Source: Chthonomonadales bacterium (lineage in GTDB: Bacteria; Armatimonadota; Chthonomonadetes; Chthonomonadales; CAJBBX01). From it: a stretch of 60,328 bases of DNA. The position numbers were made by a program, and so were the translations under genes. The first letter of the stretch is position 1. Each line of letters opens with the position of its first letter. The DNA lies in assembly GCA_027459625.1 (NCBI GenBank), contig DAIDHP010000023.1, forward strand, positions 1 to 60,328, in the 5' to 3' direction. Below the pieces are notes generated by a model. The model was not told the DNA's origin, ran no database searches, and worked only from the letters and a program-made list of their open reading frames with translations. Positions 27,930-36,841 of the stretch are shown here, piece by piece.

Positions 27930-28553
27930 TTACCACCACCATATCCGGCGGATCCACACGGAATCCGAAGAGGGATCCTTTCCCTCCAAGTCGGTCCAAG
28001 CCGGAGCCCTGGAGATATCCCTCCACGCACCCCACATCATAAGGAATCCAATTGCGCCTACAAGGGTGAAAAGGAGAATATTAGCATAGATAGGCGCGGT
28101 CCAGCTTATCCAACTCGCCACCATCCCAGGCCCCATCACCGTTCCGGCGTTCCCTGATGTTTGATCCCACTCTACGTCTATTCTTATGGGATGAATGATT
28201 CCCATGGAGAAGGAATCCCGGAGCAGATAGCCATCGCGCATCAAGCCGTAACCGATAAGAAAAATAGCAAACCCCATCCAAATGAAAAAGATAAAGGGAT
28301 TGCGCCATACGCATAACAACGCCAGGGGATTGCCCTTTCTGATACGCTCCTTCTCCATTTCCTTAAGCTTGGCGGAGGTATCGGTGAGCAAGTCGATAAT
28401 ATCCGGGTTGTCTGGATACTTAGCGGATAGTTCGGTTAGCAAAACGAGAGCGTTGGCGTAATCGTTATGCATAAGCAGCAGATGCGCCTTCTCCAGGGAG
28501 AGTTCAAGCGGATCGTCTCCCGTCCATTCGGGTTCGTTCGGTACATTCGTCAT
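27930..28553 (-). CDS. membrane protein with N-terminal TPR-like segment
   Basis: 207 residues from the ATG at 28553, with GGAGG upstream. Residues 15-55 look like one tetratricopeptide-type helical pair (AHLLLMHNDYANALVLLTELSAKYPDNPD), followed by three hydrophobic segments (FIFFIWMGFAIFLIGYGL, MVASWISWTAPIYANILLFTLVGAIGFLMMW region). Its stop codon abuts the stop of the MBL gene with no spacer, so the two transcripts must overlap. Function unknown. Confidence 0.6.
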   Translation of the reverse strand: MTNVPNEPEWTGDDPLELSLEKAHLLLMHNDYANALVLLTELSAKYPDNPDIIDLLTDTSAKLKEMEKERIRKGNPLALLCVWRNPFIFFIWMGFAIFLIGYGLMRDGYLLRDSFSMGIIHPIRIDVEWDQTSGNAGTVMGPGMVASWISWTAPIYANILLFTLVGAIGFLMMWGAWRDISRAPAWTDLEGKDPSSDSVWIRRIWWW

Positions 28554-28675
28554 CGGTCGCCTCCTGAACAATGCGTCAATGGTGCGTTATATAATGAAGG
28601 TACGAATCCATAGCAAAATGGATACGCTTATTTTCATATCGTAATCGGAGGCGCGCACATCCTGAATGGGAACGA

Positions 28676-29827
28676 TCACAGGGTGGCTCCCTTGGGCCAG
28701 AAGTAACCGATGCCGTATGAGATCACGGCCTCCAAAACCCCAACGATCGTCATCTCCATGCCGGACGCAAACCAGTTCCGCGAGGTCACGATACTCTTCG
28801 CCGCTCCCACGGCGAAATGCGCCAGCGTGCTGATGATCGCCGAGGCGACCACCGCCGGCATTCCGTGCATGAAGAAAAATGGCAGAACCGGTATCGAGGC
28901 TCCGACCGCCGTGGCGAGCGACGAGGATATCAAGGCGGTCCAAGGGTTCGGGAACTGCTTCTCCGAGAGGCCCAGTTCCTCCTGAGCCATCGTCTGAAGG
29001 AAGAGTTCCGGCCTCTTGCTGATGGTCTGCGCCATCTTCATCGCCTCCTCCTCCTTGAACCCTTTCAACTGATAAATCAGTGAAAGCTCCTCGATCTCGT
29101 GCTCCGGGCTCTCGTCGATCTCCCGTTTCTCCCTGTCTATTTGCGCCTCGTGAACCTCCCTCTCGCTTTTCGCAGCGAGAAAGGCTCCCGATCCCATGGA
29201 GAGAGCGCTCGCGATCATTCCGAAGGTTCCCGCCACCACCACTTGGTGCCCGCCGTTGCTGTATCCCGCCACGCCGCTCACGATGCCGAACACCGCACCG
29301 AGCCCGTCGTTCACGCCGTAGATGGCGTCGCCGATCCAGGAGCCGGTGGAGACATGCCACTTCTCCCCTTTGAGCATCGCTTCTAGGCGGGAGGCTGGCT
29401 CGTTCGAGGGCGCCAAATCCTGCAGGAGCTTGCTGTGCGTTTGCTCCTCCTTTTCAATTTTAGTAAAGAGATCGCGTATCTCCGGTGCGCTCTCCAGTAC
29501 GGACGCACTCTTCTGAAAAGCGATAATGTTTCGCCCCTCCTCCGACTCCATGCGCCGCACGACGGCATCGGTACTCATGGACTTGACGTATAGACGCTCC
29601 TTGGTGGTCAGCGAAGGAATGGGGGGAAGCTCGCCGTCAGCTTCGGCGATTCGCTCCGCGAACTGCCTTGCATGGTCCTCCTCTATCGCCGCGAGACGAT
29701 TGAAGATGTCCTTGCTTTTCGCATCCTTCTGCTTTTCCGCAAGCAGTTTGTAAAGGACAACGGAGCGCTTCTCCCGTTGATAGGAGTCGCGCAGAATGGA
29801 TAAAACTTTCGGGTCGGGTTTATTCAT
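28676..29827 (-). CDS. rubrerythrin-VIT1 fusion, membrane iron exporter (MbfA-like)
   Basis: 383 residues. Residues 1-135 form a ferritin-like/rubrerythrin helical bundle with di-iron ligands in YQREKRSVVLY, AIEEDHARQF and KIEKEEQTHSK. Residues 155-383 are a VIT1/CCC1 transporter with the signature GDAIYGVNDGLGAVFGIVSGV and several membrane helices. The same fusion occurs in MbfA (membrane-bound ferritin A), which exports iron and protects against peroxide. Probably detoxifies Fe(II) or Mn(II). Divergent from gyrA. Confidence 0.85.
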   Translation of the reverse strand: MNKPDPKVLSILRDSYQREKRSVVLYKLLAEKQKDAKSKDIFNRLAAIEEDHARQFAERIAEADGELPPIPSLTTKERLYVKSMSTDAVVRRMESEEGRNIIAFQKSASVLESAPEIRDLFTKIEKEEQTHSKLLQDLAPSNEPASRLEAMLKGEKWHVSTGSWIGDAIYGVNDGLGAVFGIVSGVAGYSNGGHQVVVAGTFGMIASALSMGSGAFLAAKSEREVHEAQIDREKREIDESPEHEIEELSLIYQLKGFKEEEAMKMAQTISKRPELFLQTMAQEELGLSEKQFPNPWTALISSSLATAVGASIPVLPFFFMHGMPAVVASAIISTLAHFAVGAAKSIVTSRNWFASGMEMTIVGVLEAVISYGIGYFWPKGATL

Positions 29828-29911
29828 TTGTCACCTCGTGATATGACGCTTGGATGGCTGAGCACACACAGTCACGTGTGAGGTCCATGTCAAAAATATA
29901 CCTTATTCGGG

Positions 29912-29917
29912 TATAAT
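29912..29917 (+). promoter_or_regulatory. putative -10 box of gyrA
   Basis: TATAAT, 182 bases upstream of the gyrA start; no convincing -35 (GTCAAA 18 bases before). If used, gyrA has a long 5' leader. The 271-base gap 29828-30098 otherwise shows no gene. Confidence 0.3.
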
Positions 29918-30098
29918 TGAAACGGAAATCGGAATTCAAATGCTCCATTCCATCCTAATTCAGGCAATTGAACGGTTCGGCGAACAGGGGTTGGGTCGCT
30001 CTCTTCACATTTAGCGCAAGCCCGCGAATCGAACTCATGCCGTTGCAGAAAATTACACCTTTGCATTGAAGATTTCAAATCACTCCTCAGGATAAGAA

Positions 30099-32612
30099 AT
30101 GCCCGATAACGACGATATCCAGCCCGATCAGGAAAACATGCCTCCGGAGGAATACGCCGGATTGATAGTGGTGGACATTGAAGAGGAGATGCGACGATCC
30201 TATCTCGGATACGCCGTCTCCACTCTCATCGCACGCGCTTTGCCCGATGTGCGCGACGGACTGAAGCCGGTCCAGCGCCGCATCCTCATGGCGATGCACG
30301 ACCTTAACCTCACTCCCGGCGCCGGACACAGAAAATCCGCCAAGATTTGCGGCGACACAAGCGGTAACTACCATCCTCACGGTGAAGCGGTTATCTACCC
30401 CACCATGGTGCGCATGGCGCAGGACTTCAGCCTGCGATACATGCTGGTTGATGGTCAGGGTAATTTCGGAAGTATCGACGGAGACCCACCCGCCGCGATG
30501 CGCTACACGGAAGCCCGAATGAGCGTGTTCGCCACGGAGATGCTGGCGGACTTGGACCGCGACACCGTGGACTGGATGCCCAACTACGATCAGACTTCCC
30601 GCGAGCCTCTTGTGCTTCCCTCTCGGTTTCCCAACTTCCTCTGCAATGGGGGCGAGGGAATCGCCGTAGGAATGACCACAAAGGTGCCTCCGCACAACCT
30701 TCGCGAGGTGTGCGACGCCTGCATTCACGCCCTCGATAATCCGGATAGCACCGCGTCCGATCTGATGAAGTTCATTCAGGGGCCGGACTTCCCCACCGCA
30801 GGCTTGATCCTCGGGACGAAGGGCATTTCCGAGGCGTATCACACTGGCAAGGGCAAGATCATCATGCAGGGCGTGGTGAACATCGAGCCGATGGAAAACG
30901 GCAAGAACGCCATCGTGATCAGTGAACTGCCCTATCAAGTGAACAAAGCGAGGCTTATCGAGGGCATCGCCGACTTGGTCAAACAAAAGAAGATTGAGGG
31001 AATCACCGGTATTGAGGACCTGACGGATCGCCACGGAATGCGAGTCGTGATAGAGCTCCGACGAGACGCATACCCCCGCAAGGTTCTGAATTTCCTCCTG
31101 AAACACACGGCGCTGCGCAGCACTTTCGGCGTCATCATGCTCGCGCTGGTGGACAACACCCCCCGATTGTTAAATCTGCCCCAGGTGATCGGCCATTACC
31201 TGAAGCATCGCCGTGAAATCGTCATTCGCCGCACCCGTTACGAACTTGGAAGGGCGAGGGCGAGGGCGCACATCCTCGAAGGCTTGCAGATCGCGCTGGA
31301 CCATCTGGACGAGATCATCCGCATCATCCGCGCATCCGACGATGACATGATTGCGCGCACGGAGTTAATGAGCCGATTCGGATTCACGCAACTGCAAGCG
31401 ACCGCCATCCTAGACATGCAACTCCGTCAACTCACCCGCCTGAACCGCAATAAACTGGAGGAGGAGTACAAAGGCAAGCTGCGCGACATCGCCAACTTCG
31501 AGGACATCCTCGTAACCCCCGCAAGAGTCACCGAGATTGTCAAAACGGAATTGAAGACCCTGAAGGAGAAGTACGGGGACGACAGGCGCACTCGAATCAT
31601 CCCGACGGAGGCGGAGGAGATCGGGGAGGAGGACCTCATCCCCGAAGAGGATATGCTGGTAACCATCACTCGCGACGGTTATATCAAGCGTGTGCCGATG
31701 GACACCTACCGCACCCAGCGGCGCGGCGGAAGAGGCATCATCGGGGCGAACACCAAGGAAGCGGATACGATCGAGCATCTCTTCATGGCGAATACCCACG
31801 ACTATCTCCTCTTCTTCACCAACAGAGGCAGGGTGTATAAACTCAAAGCGTATGAGGTGCCGCAAACCGGCAGAACTGCGATGGGCACAGCCATCGTCAA
31901 TCTAATCAATATCGAATCGGGCGATATCATCACCGCAACCGTGCCGGTGAAGGACCTCCAAAACGCTACGGGTTACATGTTCTTCGCAACGCAAAACGGA
32001 GAAGTGAAGCGATGCGACCTTAAAAACTTCGCCAACCTGCACTCCAACGGATTGAACTGCTTCAACCTGGAGGAGGACGACGAATTGAAATGGGTGAAAC
32101 TCACCGATGGAAATCAGGAGTGCATCCTGGTGACCGCCGGCGGTAAATCCATCCGATTCAACGAGAAAGACGTCCGCGCAAGCGGCAGGCAGGCGGGAGG
32201 CGTGCGAGGTATCGAGCTTCGCGGTCCGGACGGCAAGCCGCAGGACAAGGTGGTGGCGATGGACCTGGTGCGATCCACCAGCCAGCTTCTGGTGGTGGGC
32301 GAGAACGGAATCGGCAAGCGCACGGATCTTGGCAGTTATCGGGCGCAGACCCGCGGCGGCAAGGGAATCATCACGATGAGCGTGAATGAGAAGACCGGGC
32401 CCATCGTGGACGCCATTGTGGTGGAGCCCGATGATCGCCTGATGATTATCACCTCCAACGGAATCACCATCAAGATGGAGGTGATGGGCATTCGCGCTGC
32501 TGGAAGAAGCACCCAGGGGGTGAAGCTAATCAACCTCGAGCCGGGCGACAGGGCATCCACCATCGAGAGGCTGGCGAAGGCCGAGGATGTGGAGGAGACT
32601 GGAAAGCCGTAG
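30099..32612 (+). CDS. gyrA: DNA gyrase subunit A
   Basis: 837 residues. The N-terminal breakage-reunion domain has the catalytic tyrosine in AAMRYTEAR (Tyr136). The C-terminal beta-pinwheel contains the GyrA box QRRGGRG, which identifies gyrase rather than topoisomerase IV. With GyrB it introduces negative supercoils. The quinolone-determining region reads GDTSGNYHPHGEAVIYPT: the positions of E. coli Asp82, Ser83 and Asp87 are Glu96, Ala97 and Pro101. Both residues that anchor the quinolone water-metal bridge are therefore missing, which predicts low intrinsic fluoroquinolone susceptibility. Start at 30099 behind AGGATAAGAA. gyrB is not in the window. Confidence 0.97.
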   Translation: MPDNDDIQPDQENMPPEEYAGLIVVDIEEEMRRSYLGYAVSTLIARALPDVRDGLKPVQRRILMAMHDLNLTPGAGHRKSAKICGDTSGNYHPHGEAVIYPTMVRMAQDFSLRYMLVDGQGNFGSIDGDPPAAMRYTEARMSVFATEMLADLDRDTVDWMPNYDQTSREPLVLPSRFPNFLCNGGEGIAVGMTTKVPPHNLREVCDACIHALDNPDSTASDLMKFIQGPDFPTAGLILGTKGISEAYHTGKGKIIMQGVVNIEPMENGKNAIVISELPYQVNKARLIEGIADLVKQKKIEGITGIEDLTDRHGMRVVIELRRDAYPRKVLNFLLKHTALRSTFGVIMLALVDNTPRLLNLPQVIGHYLKHRREIVIRRTRYELGRARARAHILEGLQIALDHLDEIIRIIRASDDDMIARTELMSRFGFTQLQATAILDMQLRQLTRLNRNKLEEEYKGKLRDIANFEDILVTPARVTEIVKTELKTLKEKYGDDRRTRIIPTEAEEIGEEDLIPEEDMLVTITRDGYIKRVPMDTYRTQRRGGRGIIGANTKEADTIEHLFMANTHDYLLFFTNRGRVYKLKAYEVPQTGRTAMGTAIVNLINIESGDIITATVPVKDLQNATGYMFFATQNGEVKRCDLKNFANLHSNGLNCFNLEEDDELKWVKLTDGNQECILVTAGGKSIRFNEKDVRASGRQAGGVRGIELRGPDGKPQDKVVAMDLVRSTSQLLVVGENGIGKRTDLGSYRAQTRGGKGIITMSVNEKTGPIVDAIVVEPDDRLMIITSNGITIKMEVMGIRAAGRSTQGVKLINLEPGDRASTIERLAKAEDVEETGKP

Positions 32613-32615
32613 ATC

Positions 32616-32640
32616 GGGGAGCGGGGTTTGGGGTTCGGGG
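32616..32640 (+). other. four-tract G-quadruplex motif directly after gyrA
   Basis: Four runs of GGGG at 32616-32619, 32623-32626, 32630-32633 and 32637-32640, separated by three-base loops (AGC, TTT, TTC). The first G lies three bases after the gyrA stop codon, so the motif would be in the 3' end of the gyrA mRNA. The rest of the 332-base gap 32613-32944 shows no gene and no ordinary hairpin terminator. Confidence 0.75.
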
Positions 32641-32944
32641 TTATCTGCCGAATCGGCACGATCCCGTCCGATGATTGCGCTCCGTACTCGCATCAGGCAT
32701 AGCAAGCCATCTCAATCGTCATGATTGTGACATCCATTAACATTACTCCTAAAGACGACCACCAGAGCGCGACTCACGACAGCCTAGAGCAACATGCGAG
32801 CGGGCGCATCTCCTCGCCATCCGCATGGGCTGCGCCAATGCCTTGAACCTCCTTCGAAACCTCAAAAGTCGATACCCCCATCTCCGCATGGGGAATGCGA
32901 TGCCGCAGGGGGTATCATTAGTCAAAAAAGGAGGGCAATCACAT

Positions 32945-34318
32945 ATGAAATCAACCCTGCGTATGTTCCTTTCCCGCTTTTTCATTCATCTTAGCCTGCT
33001 TACGCTTTCGATTGCGACCTTCGGCTATGCGAGGGCGAGTTCCCCAGCCGAACCGGAGACCGAGCGCATGACCTACCTCGACGACGGCGTGATCAAACTC
33101 GGGGTCGACCTGAATCTGGGGGGAGCCATCACCTACCTCTCCAAATCGGGAACGACGGACAACATCATCAACGATTTCGACTGGGGCCGCCAAATCCAGA
33201 TGTCGGACTACTCGGGCCCCGTGCCCTACGAGCCGAACGGGAAGCTCCCCAACAAGACTTGGGCGGGGCTTGGCTGGAACCCGATCCAATCCGGGGATTG
33301 CTACGGCAACCGCTCCAAGGTGATCGACTGGAGCAACGACGGCAAGGAGCTTTATGTGAGGTGCGTCCCCATGCAATGGCCGCTAAACAACGTGCCGGGG
33401 AAGTGCGTCTACGAATGCTGGATTCGGCTTGAGGGGAATACGGCGCAGATTCGATGCCGGCTAATCAACCATCGCGACGACCACACGCAGTATCCCGCGC
33501 GGTTCCAGGAACTTCCCGCGGTTTACGTGAACGGCCCGTTCGACCACATCATCACCTACAAGGGCGACAAACCCTTCCAACACGACGCGCTATCACAAAT
33601 GCCTTCCGTCTTCAAGGTGCAGACGGTCGACGCCACGGAGAACTGGGCGGCGTTGGTGAACGACGAGAACTGGGGACTGGGGGTGTTCAAGCCCGGGGAC
33701 GGCAGATTCCTCTGCTTTTTCGCCGGCATGCCCGGCGCGGGAGGGTCGGAGGACGCCCCCACCGGATACGTCGCCCCGACCTTCAACGAGATACTCGACC
33801 ACAACATCACCTACGATTACCATTACACGCTGATTCTGGGCAAGCTAAGCGAGATAAGGAACTACGTTTACGCGCACTCCCCCAAGCCCGCCCCTCCCGA
33901 TTACGTGTTCGCGAAGGATCGCCGACACTGGATTTACGCCAACGCCTCGGACCTCGGATGGCCCGTCAAAGGCGAGTTATGGGTGAAATTGACGGATAAG
34001 GACCCGCAGATGATCGGACCGCCCGGGATCTGGAAGGCGAGCGACGCCCCCGTGATTCGCATTCGCGCCGCCTTCCGCACGACGGAGTCCACCGCGCAGA
34101 TATTCTGGAGCCGCTATGATTCCCCCGAATTCAGCGCGGACAAGAGCGTCACCTTCAAGGTGGTTCCGGACGGGATATATCGAACTTACGAGGTGAACCT
34201 CGCCGCATCGCCCGGGTATCGCGGGATGATCACGGGGATACGTCTGGATCCTGAGCCGAATGGTCATCCCGGGGATTACGTGCGTGTGAGCGAGATATCC
34301 CTGAAACCCGTCGAATGA
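32945..34318 (+). CDS. secreted beta-sandwich-type protein of unknown function
   Basis: 457 residues from the ATG at 32945 (GGAGG about ten bases upstream). Signal peptide RFFIHLSLLTLSIATFGYARA. The mature region begins LDDGVIKLGVDLNLGGAITYLS, like proteins of the galactose-mutarotase/beta-sandwich type. It ends with a roughly 100-residue domain (TTESTAQIFW..., then RVSEISL) resembling carbohydrate-binding domains of secreted enzymes. Likely acts on or binds extracellular polysaccharide; no catalytic site can be named. Confidence 0.6.
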   Translation: MKSTLRMFLSRFFIHLSLLTLSIATFGYARASSPAEPETERMTYLDDGVIKLGVDLNLGGAITYLSKSGTTDNIINDFDWGRQIQMSDYSGPVPYEPNGKLPNKTWAGLGWNPIQSGDCYGNRSKVIDWSNDGKELYVRCVPMQWPLNNVPGKCVYECWIRLEGNTAQIRCRLINHRDDHTQYPARFQELPAVYVNGPFDHIITYKGDKPFQHDALSQMPSVFKVQTVDATENWAALVNDENWGLGVFKPGDGRFLCFFAGMPGAGGSEDAPTGYVAPTFNEILDHNITYDYHYTLILGKLSEIRNYVYAHSPKPAPPDYVFAKDRRHWIYANASDLGWPVKGELWVKLTDKDPQMIGPPGIWKASDAPVIRIRAAFRTTESTAQIFWSRYDSPEFSADKSVTFKVVPDGIYRTYEVNLAASPGYRGMITGIRLDPEPNGHPGDYVRVSEISLKPVE

Positions 34319-34461
34319 TCCGCCGCGCAGCCGAAGCGTGTGGAGGTGAAACGATTCTTTGAAATCTCTTAGATGACACGGTAGTCACACAGTTGCGAAT
34401 GATGCGTTTATGTTAACATGTGGATTGCAATAGGCAATAGAACAAGCAAGGAGGTTCCACA

Positions 34462-34914
34462 ATGAGAACACATAGCCGTATCATCAGCCTCGGACTGACG
34501 GGTGTTATCGCCGCATCCATGTGGGCGGCGCCCAATTTGGCGCAGGCGAGCGAGGCAGGGCGTAAAAACACCGCGCTGCTCCTCGGCGCCGCATCGGCTT
34601 ATCTGCTGCTGACCCAACACAACAAACTACCGGGAATCGTTACCGCCGCAGGGGCGCTGGTTGCATATAATCGTTACGAACAGTCCGTAAGGGATCATCA
34701 TCGCTGGGAATACGGGCGATGGAATCACAATTGGCGAGGCGGAAGAGTCTACGCCTACAACCGAGGTCAGGACCACTGGGCTGGCAACAGGAATTGGCGC
34801 AAGTATCACCGTGACGATCGAGGTCGTTTCCGACGAGGCGGACACTGGGATCACGGGTGGAGAGATGGAAGAGGTCCGCGATACCATTGGAAGGGTCGCG
34901 GCGACCGTCATTAG
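34462..34914 (+). CDS. exported Arg/Gly/His/Trp-rich small protein
   Basis: 150 residues. Strong AAGGAGG site. Signal peptide (IISLGLTGVIAASMWAAPNLAQA), a second hydrophobic helix (NTALLLGAASAYLLL and LPGIVTAAGALVAY), then a highly basic aromatic tail repeating RW, HW, NWR, YHR, GRG. Such tails suggest binding to nucleic acid, polyanionic cell-surface polymer or nickel/zinc. Followed at once by a strong terminator, so it has its own transcript. A perfect ATGTTAACAT palindrome lies 42 bases upstream. Confidence 0.7.
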   Translation: MRTHSRIISLGLTGVIAASMWAAPNLAQASEAGRKNTALLLGAASAYLLLTQHNKLPGIVTAAGALVAYNRYEQSVRDHHRWEYGRWNHNWRGGRVYAYNRGQDHWAGNRNWRKYHRDDRGRFRRGGHWDHGWRDGRGPRYHWKGRGDRH

Positions 34915-34937
34915 CGGATGAGGGCATTCGAACAAGA

Positions 34938-34973
34938 GGGGCGTCCCCCCATAGCGTGGACGCCCCCCTTTTT
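34938..34973 (+). terminator. intrinsic terminator
   Basis: GGGGCGTCC (34938-34946) pairs perfectly with GGACGCCCC (34958-34966), followed by CCTTTTT. A textbook Rho-independent terminator for the exported RG-rich gene. Confidence 0.92.
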
Positions 34974-35052
34974 ATTGGGGAATACCGCGCATATGCATCA
35001 TATTCACAGAATTGCGAATATGAGGGTATATAAAAAAAGTCCACTCGTTTTT

Positions 35053-35114
35053 TGGGAGCGGTCCCCGAAAGATTTTAGAGGGATCTTATACATTTTTGCT
35101 TTACGGAGGAGCGT
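35053..35114 (+). promoter_or_regulatory. leader copy 1 of the duplicated ankyrin genes
   Basis: The 60 bases before the first ankyrin gene closely match those before the second (36781-36841). Shared parts are TTTGGGA...TCCC, GATTTT, GGGATCTTATAC, TTTTTGCTTTA and GGAGGAGCGT next to ATG. The GGGA-GCGG-TCCC inverted repeat at 35054-35065 corresponds to a perfect palindrome in the second copy. Candidate operator plus ribosome site. Confidence 0.55.
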
Positions 35115-36371
35115 ATGTCCGCCCAATTGATTGATGCGGTGAAAGACTCGAACATCCCAGTAATTGAAAAGCTTTTGGCGTCCGGCGTGAAAGCGGATGA
35201 AAGCGATGAGGAGGGAGTGACCTCCTTGATGCACGCGCCGACGCCTCAAATCGCATACCTGTTGATACGCTGCGGCGCGAACGTGAATGCGAAGGACGAA
35301 GATGGGTGGACACCATTGATGCATGCCTCTTTTAATGGGCGCACCGACGTCGTCGAAGCGCTGCTCGAACGAGGCGCGAATACGGAAGCGATAGATGATG
35401 CCAGATTCACTGCGCTGATTATGGCGGCTCAGCAAGGAAAAACCCACACCGTCGAAGCGCTGATAAAACGCGGGGCGAGGATCGAAGCCAAGGACAATGG
35501 AGAAATGACCCCGCTGATTTTGGCGGCTCTGGAGGGATATGCGGACACCGTGGAAGCGCTGATAAAATGCGGGGCGAAGATCGAAGCCAAAGACATTGGC
35601 GAACAGACGGCGCTGATAATAACGGCACGCATTGGAAATGACGCCGCAACAGCAGCACTGATAAAACACGGGGCGAAAATCGAGGCGAAAGACATGAACG
35701 GAAGGACGGCGCTCATGGCGGCGGCTCAGGAAGGTAAAAACAACACCGTCGCATTGTTACTCGAATGCGGGGCGAAGATCGAAGCCAGTGACAAGGAAGG
35801 AATGACGGCGCTCATGGCGGCGGCTCAGGAAGGTAAAAACGACACCGTCGCATTGTTACTAGAACGCGGGGCGAGGATCGAAGCCAGAGACAAGGAAGGA
35901 ATGACGGCGCTCATGCTGGCGGCTTTCAATGGGCATACGGAAGCCTTCGAAGCGCTGACAGAACGCGGGGCGAGGATCGAAGCGAAAGACAAGGGTGGAT
36001 GGACGGCGCTGATGCTGGCGGCTTTCAATGGGCATACGGACGCAGTCGAAGCGCTGACAGAACGCGGGGCGCGGATCGAAGTGAAAGACAAGAGTGGATG
36101 GACGGCACTGATGCTGGCGGTTTTTAATGGACATTATGAAACCGCCGTATTGCTGATCAAACATGGAGCGGACATAAACGCAATCGATGTTAACGGTGAA
36201 ACCGAATTAATCCACGCGGCGCGAAAAGACAATATTTCAGCATTACAATTACTCGTACGAATGGGAGCCAATCCGAATATAACGGATACAAACGGTATGA
36301 AAGCCATCGATTACGTGGAACATGAGAGTGAATCATATGAATTGCTTAAAGGATATTCCTTATCGGAATAG
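35115..36371 (+). CDS. ankyrin-repeat protein (paralogue without effector tail)
   Basis: 418 residues made almost wholly of about twelve 33-residue ankyrin repeats (consensus G-TALMLAAFNGHTDAVEALLERGA-IEAKDK). No signal peptide or membrane segment, so cytoplasmic. It ends ESYELLKGYSLSE, the same closing motif that in the next gene leads into a TerB-C-like domain. The N-terminal 100 residues (AVKDSNIPVIEKLLASGV) are near-identical to the downstream paralogue. The start is fixed by GGAGGAGCGT-ATG. Probably a protein-protein interaction or sensing element of the downstream BrxD/BrxHI-like module. Confidence 0.85.
   Translation: MSAQLIDAVKDSNIPVIEKLLASGVKADESDEEGVTSLMHAPTPQIAYLLIRCGANVNAKDEDGWTPLMHASFNGRTDVVEALLERGANTEAIDDARFTALIMAAQQGKTHTVEALIKRGARIEAKDNGEMTPLILAALEGYADTVEALIKCGAKIEAKDIGEQTALIITARIGNDAATAALIKHGAKIEAKDMNGRTALMAAAQEGKNNTVALLLECGAKIEASDKEGMTALMAAAQEGKNDTVALLLERGARIEARDKEGMTALMLAAFNGHTEAFEALTERGARIEAKDKGGWTALMLAAFNGHTDAVEALTERGARIEVKDKSGWTALMLAVFNGHYETAVLLIKHGADINAIDVNGETELIHAARKDNISALQLLVRMGANPNITDTNGMKAIDYVEHESESYELLKGYSLSE
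35715..36110 (+). repeat. four tandem 99-bp ankyrin-coding repeats
   Basis: Units start at 35715, 35814, 35913 and 36012, exactly 99 bases apart, and a fifth, more diverged unit starts at 36111. Units 1 and 2 differ at 5 of 99 bases, and units 3 and 4 at 7 of 99. This points to recent in-frame duplication and possible copy-number variation. Confidence 0.9.
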
Positions 36372-36780
36372 GCTACTCATTCATGGGAATACGCATATTT
36401 AATGGTCAGATTTAACAGCCAGTATCCTGAATGATAGTTTTCACAACAAAGAGAGCGATACATCCCTCTCCCCATCCACCGACCATGTGCGTAAACCGAA
36501 CGCCTTTCGCCGCACCGTTCGAGGCGAGACCCTCTCTGTTTTTTCGGACGCCATCGTGCCGCACCGACGCTGCGCACCTTTCCCCCGCACAACTTGAATA
36601 AGATTCCTCATACGCCATTTCCGCATTGCGTCCTCTTGCATGAGTTAATAATTGAGATCGTTTCCAGTTCCACGATTATGAGAACAGAGACGCATTATAT
36701 TTACAAAATTGAGATATTGTGGGTATACAAAATGCGTTGCCTCATCCGAATGTTCGTTATAGAATACTTGTCCTCGATTT

Positions 36781-36841
36781 TGGGAACCGTTCCCAGGAGA
36801 TTTTGAAGGGATCTTATACTTTTTGCTTTAGGGAGGAGCGT
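36781..36841 (+). promoter_or_regulatory. leader copy 2 with perfect 15-bp palindrome
   Basis: TGGGAAC-C-GTTCCCA at 36781-36795 is a perfect inverted repeat, followed by the duplicated leader, a TATACT at 36815-36820 and GGGAGGAGCGT before the ATG. Looks like an operator for a dimeric repressor. The intergenic stretch 36372-36780 contains no gene I can support. Confidence 0.55.

Noticed and set aside
30087-31106. 339-codon open frame antisense to gyrA
   Set aside because: gyrA is certain on the other strand; the frame has no recognisable content.
35715-36110. possible CRISPR array
   Set aside because: The 99-base units are contiguous coding repeats without spacers; no cas genes are present.
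36377-36641. short minus-strand frames between the two ankyrin genes
   Set aside because: Overlapping in several frames, Arg/Cys-rich, no ribosome site.
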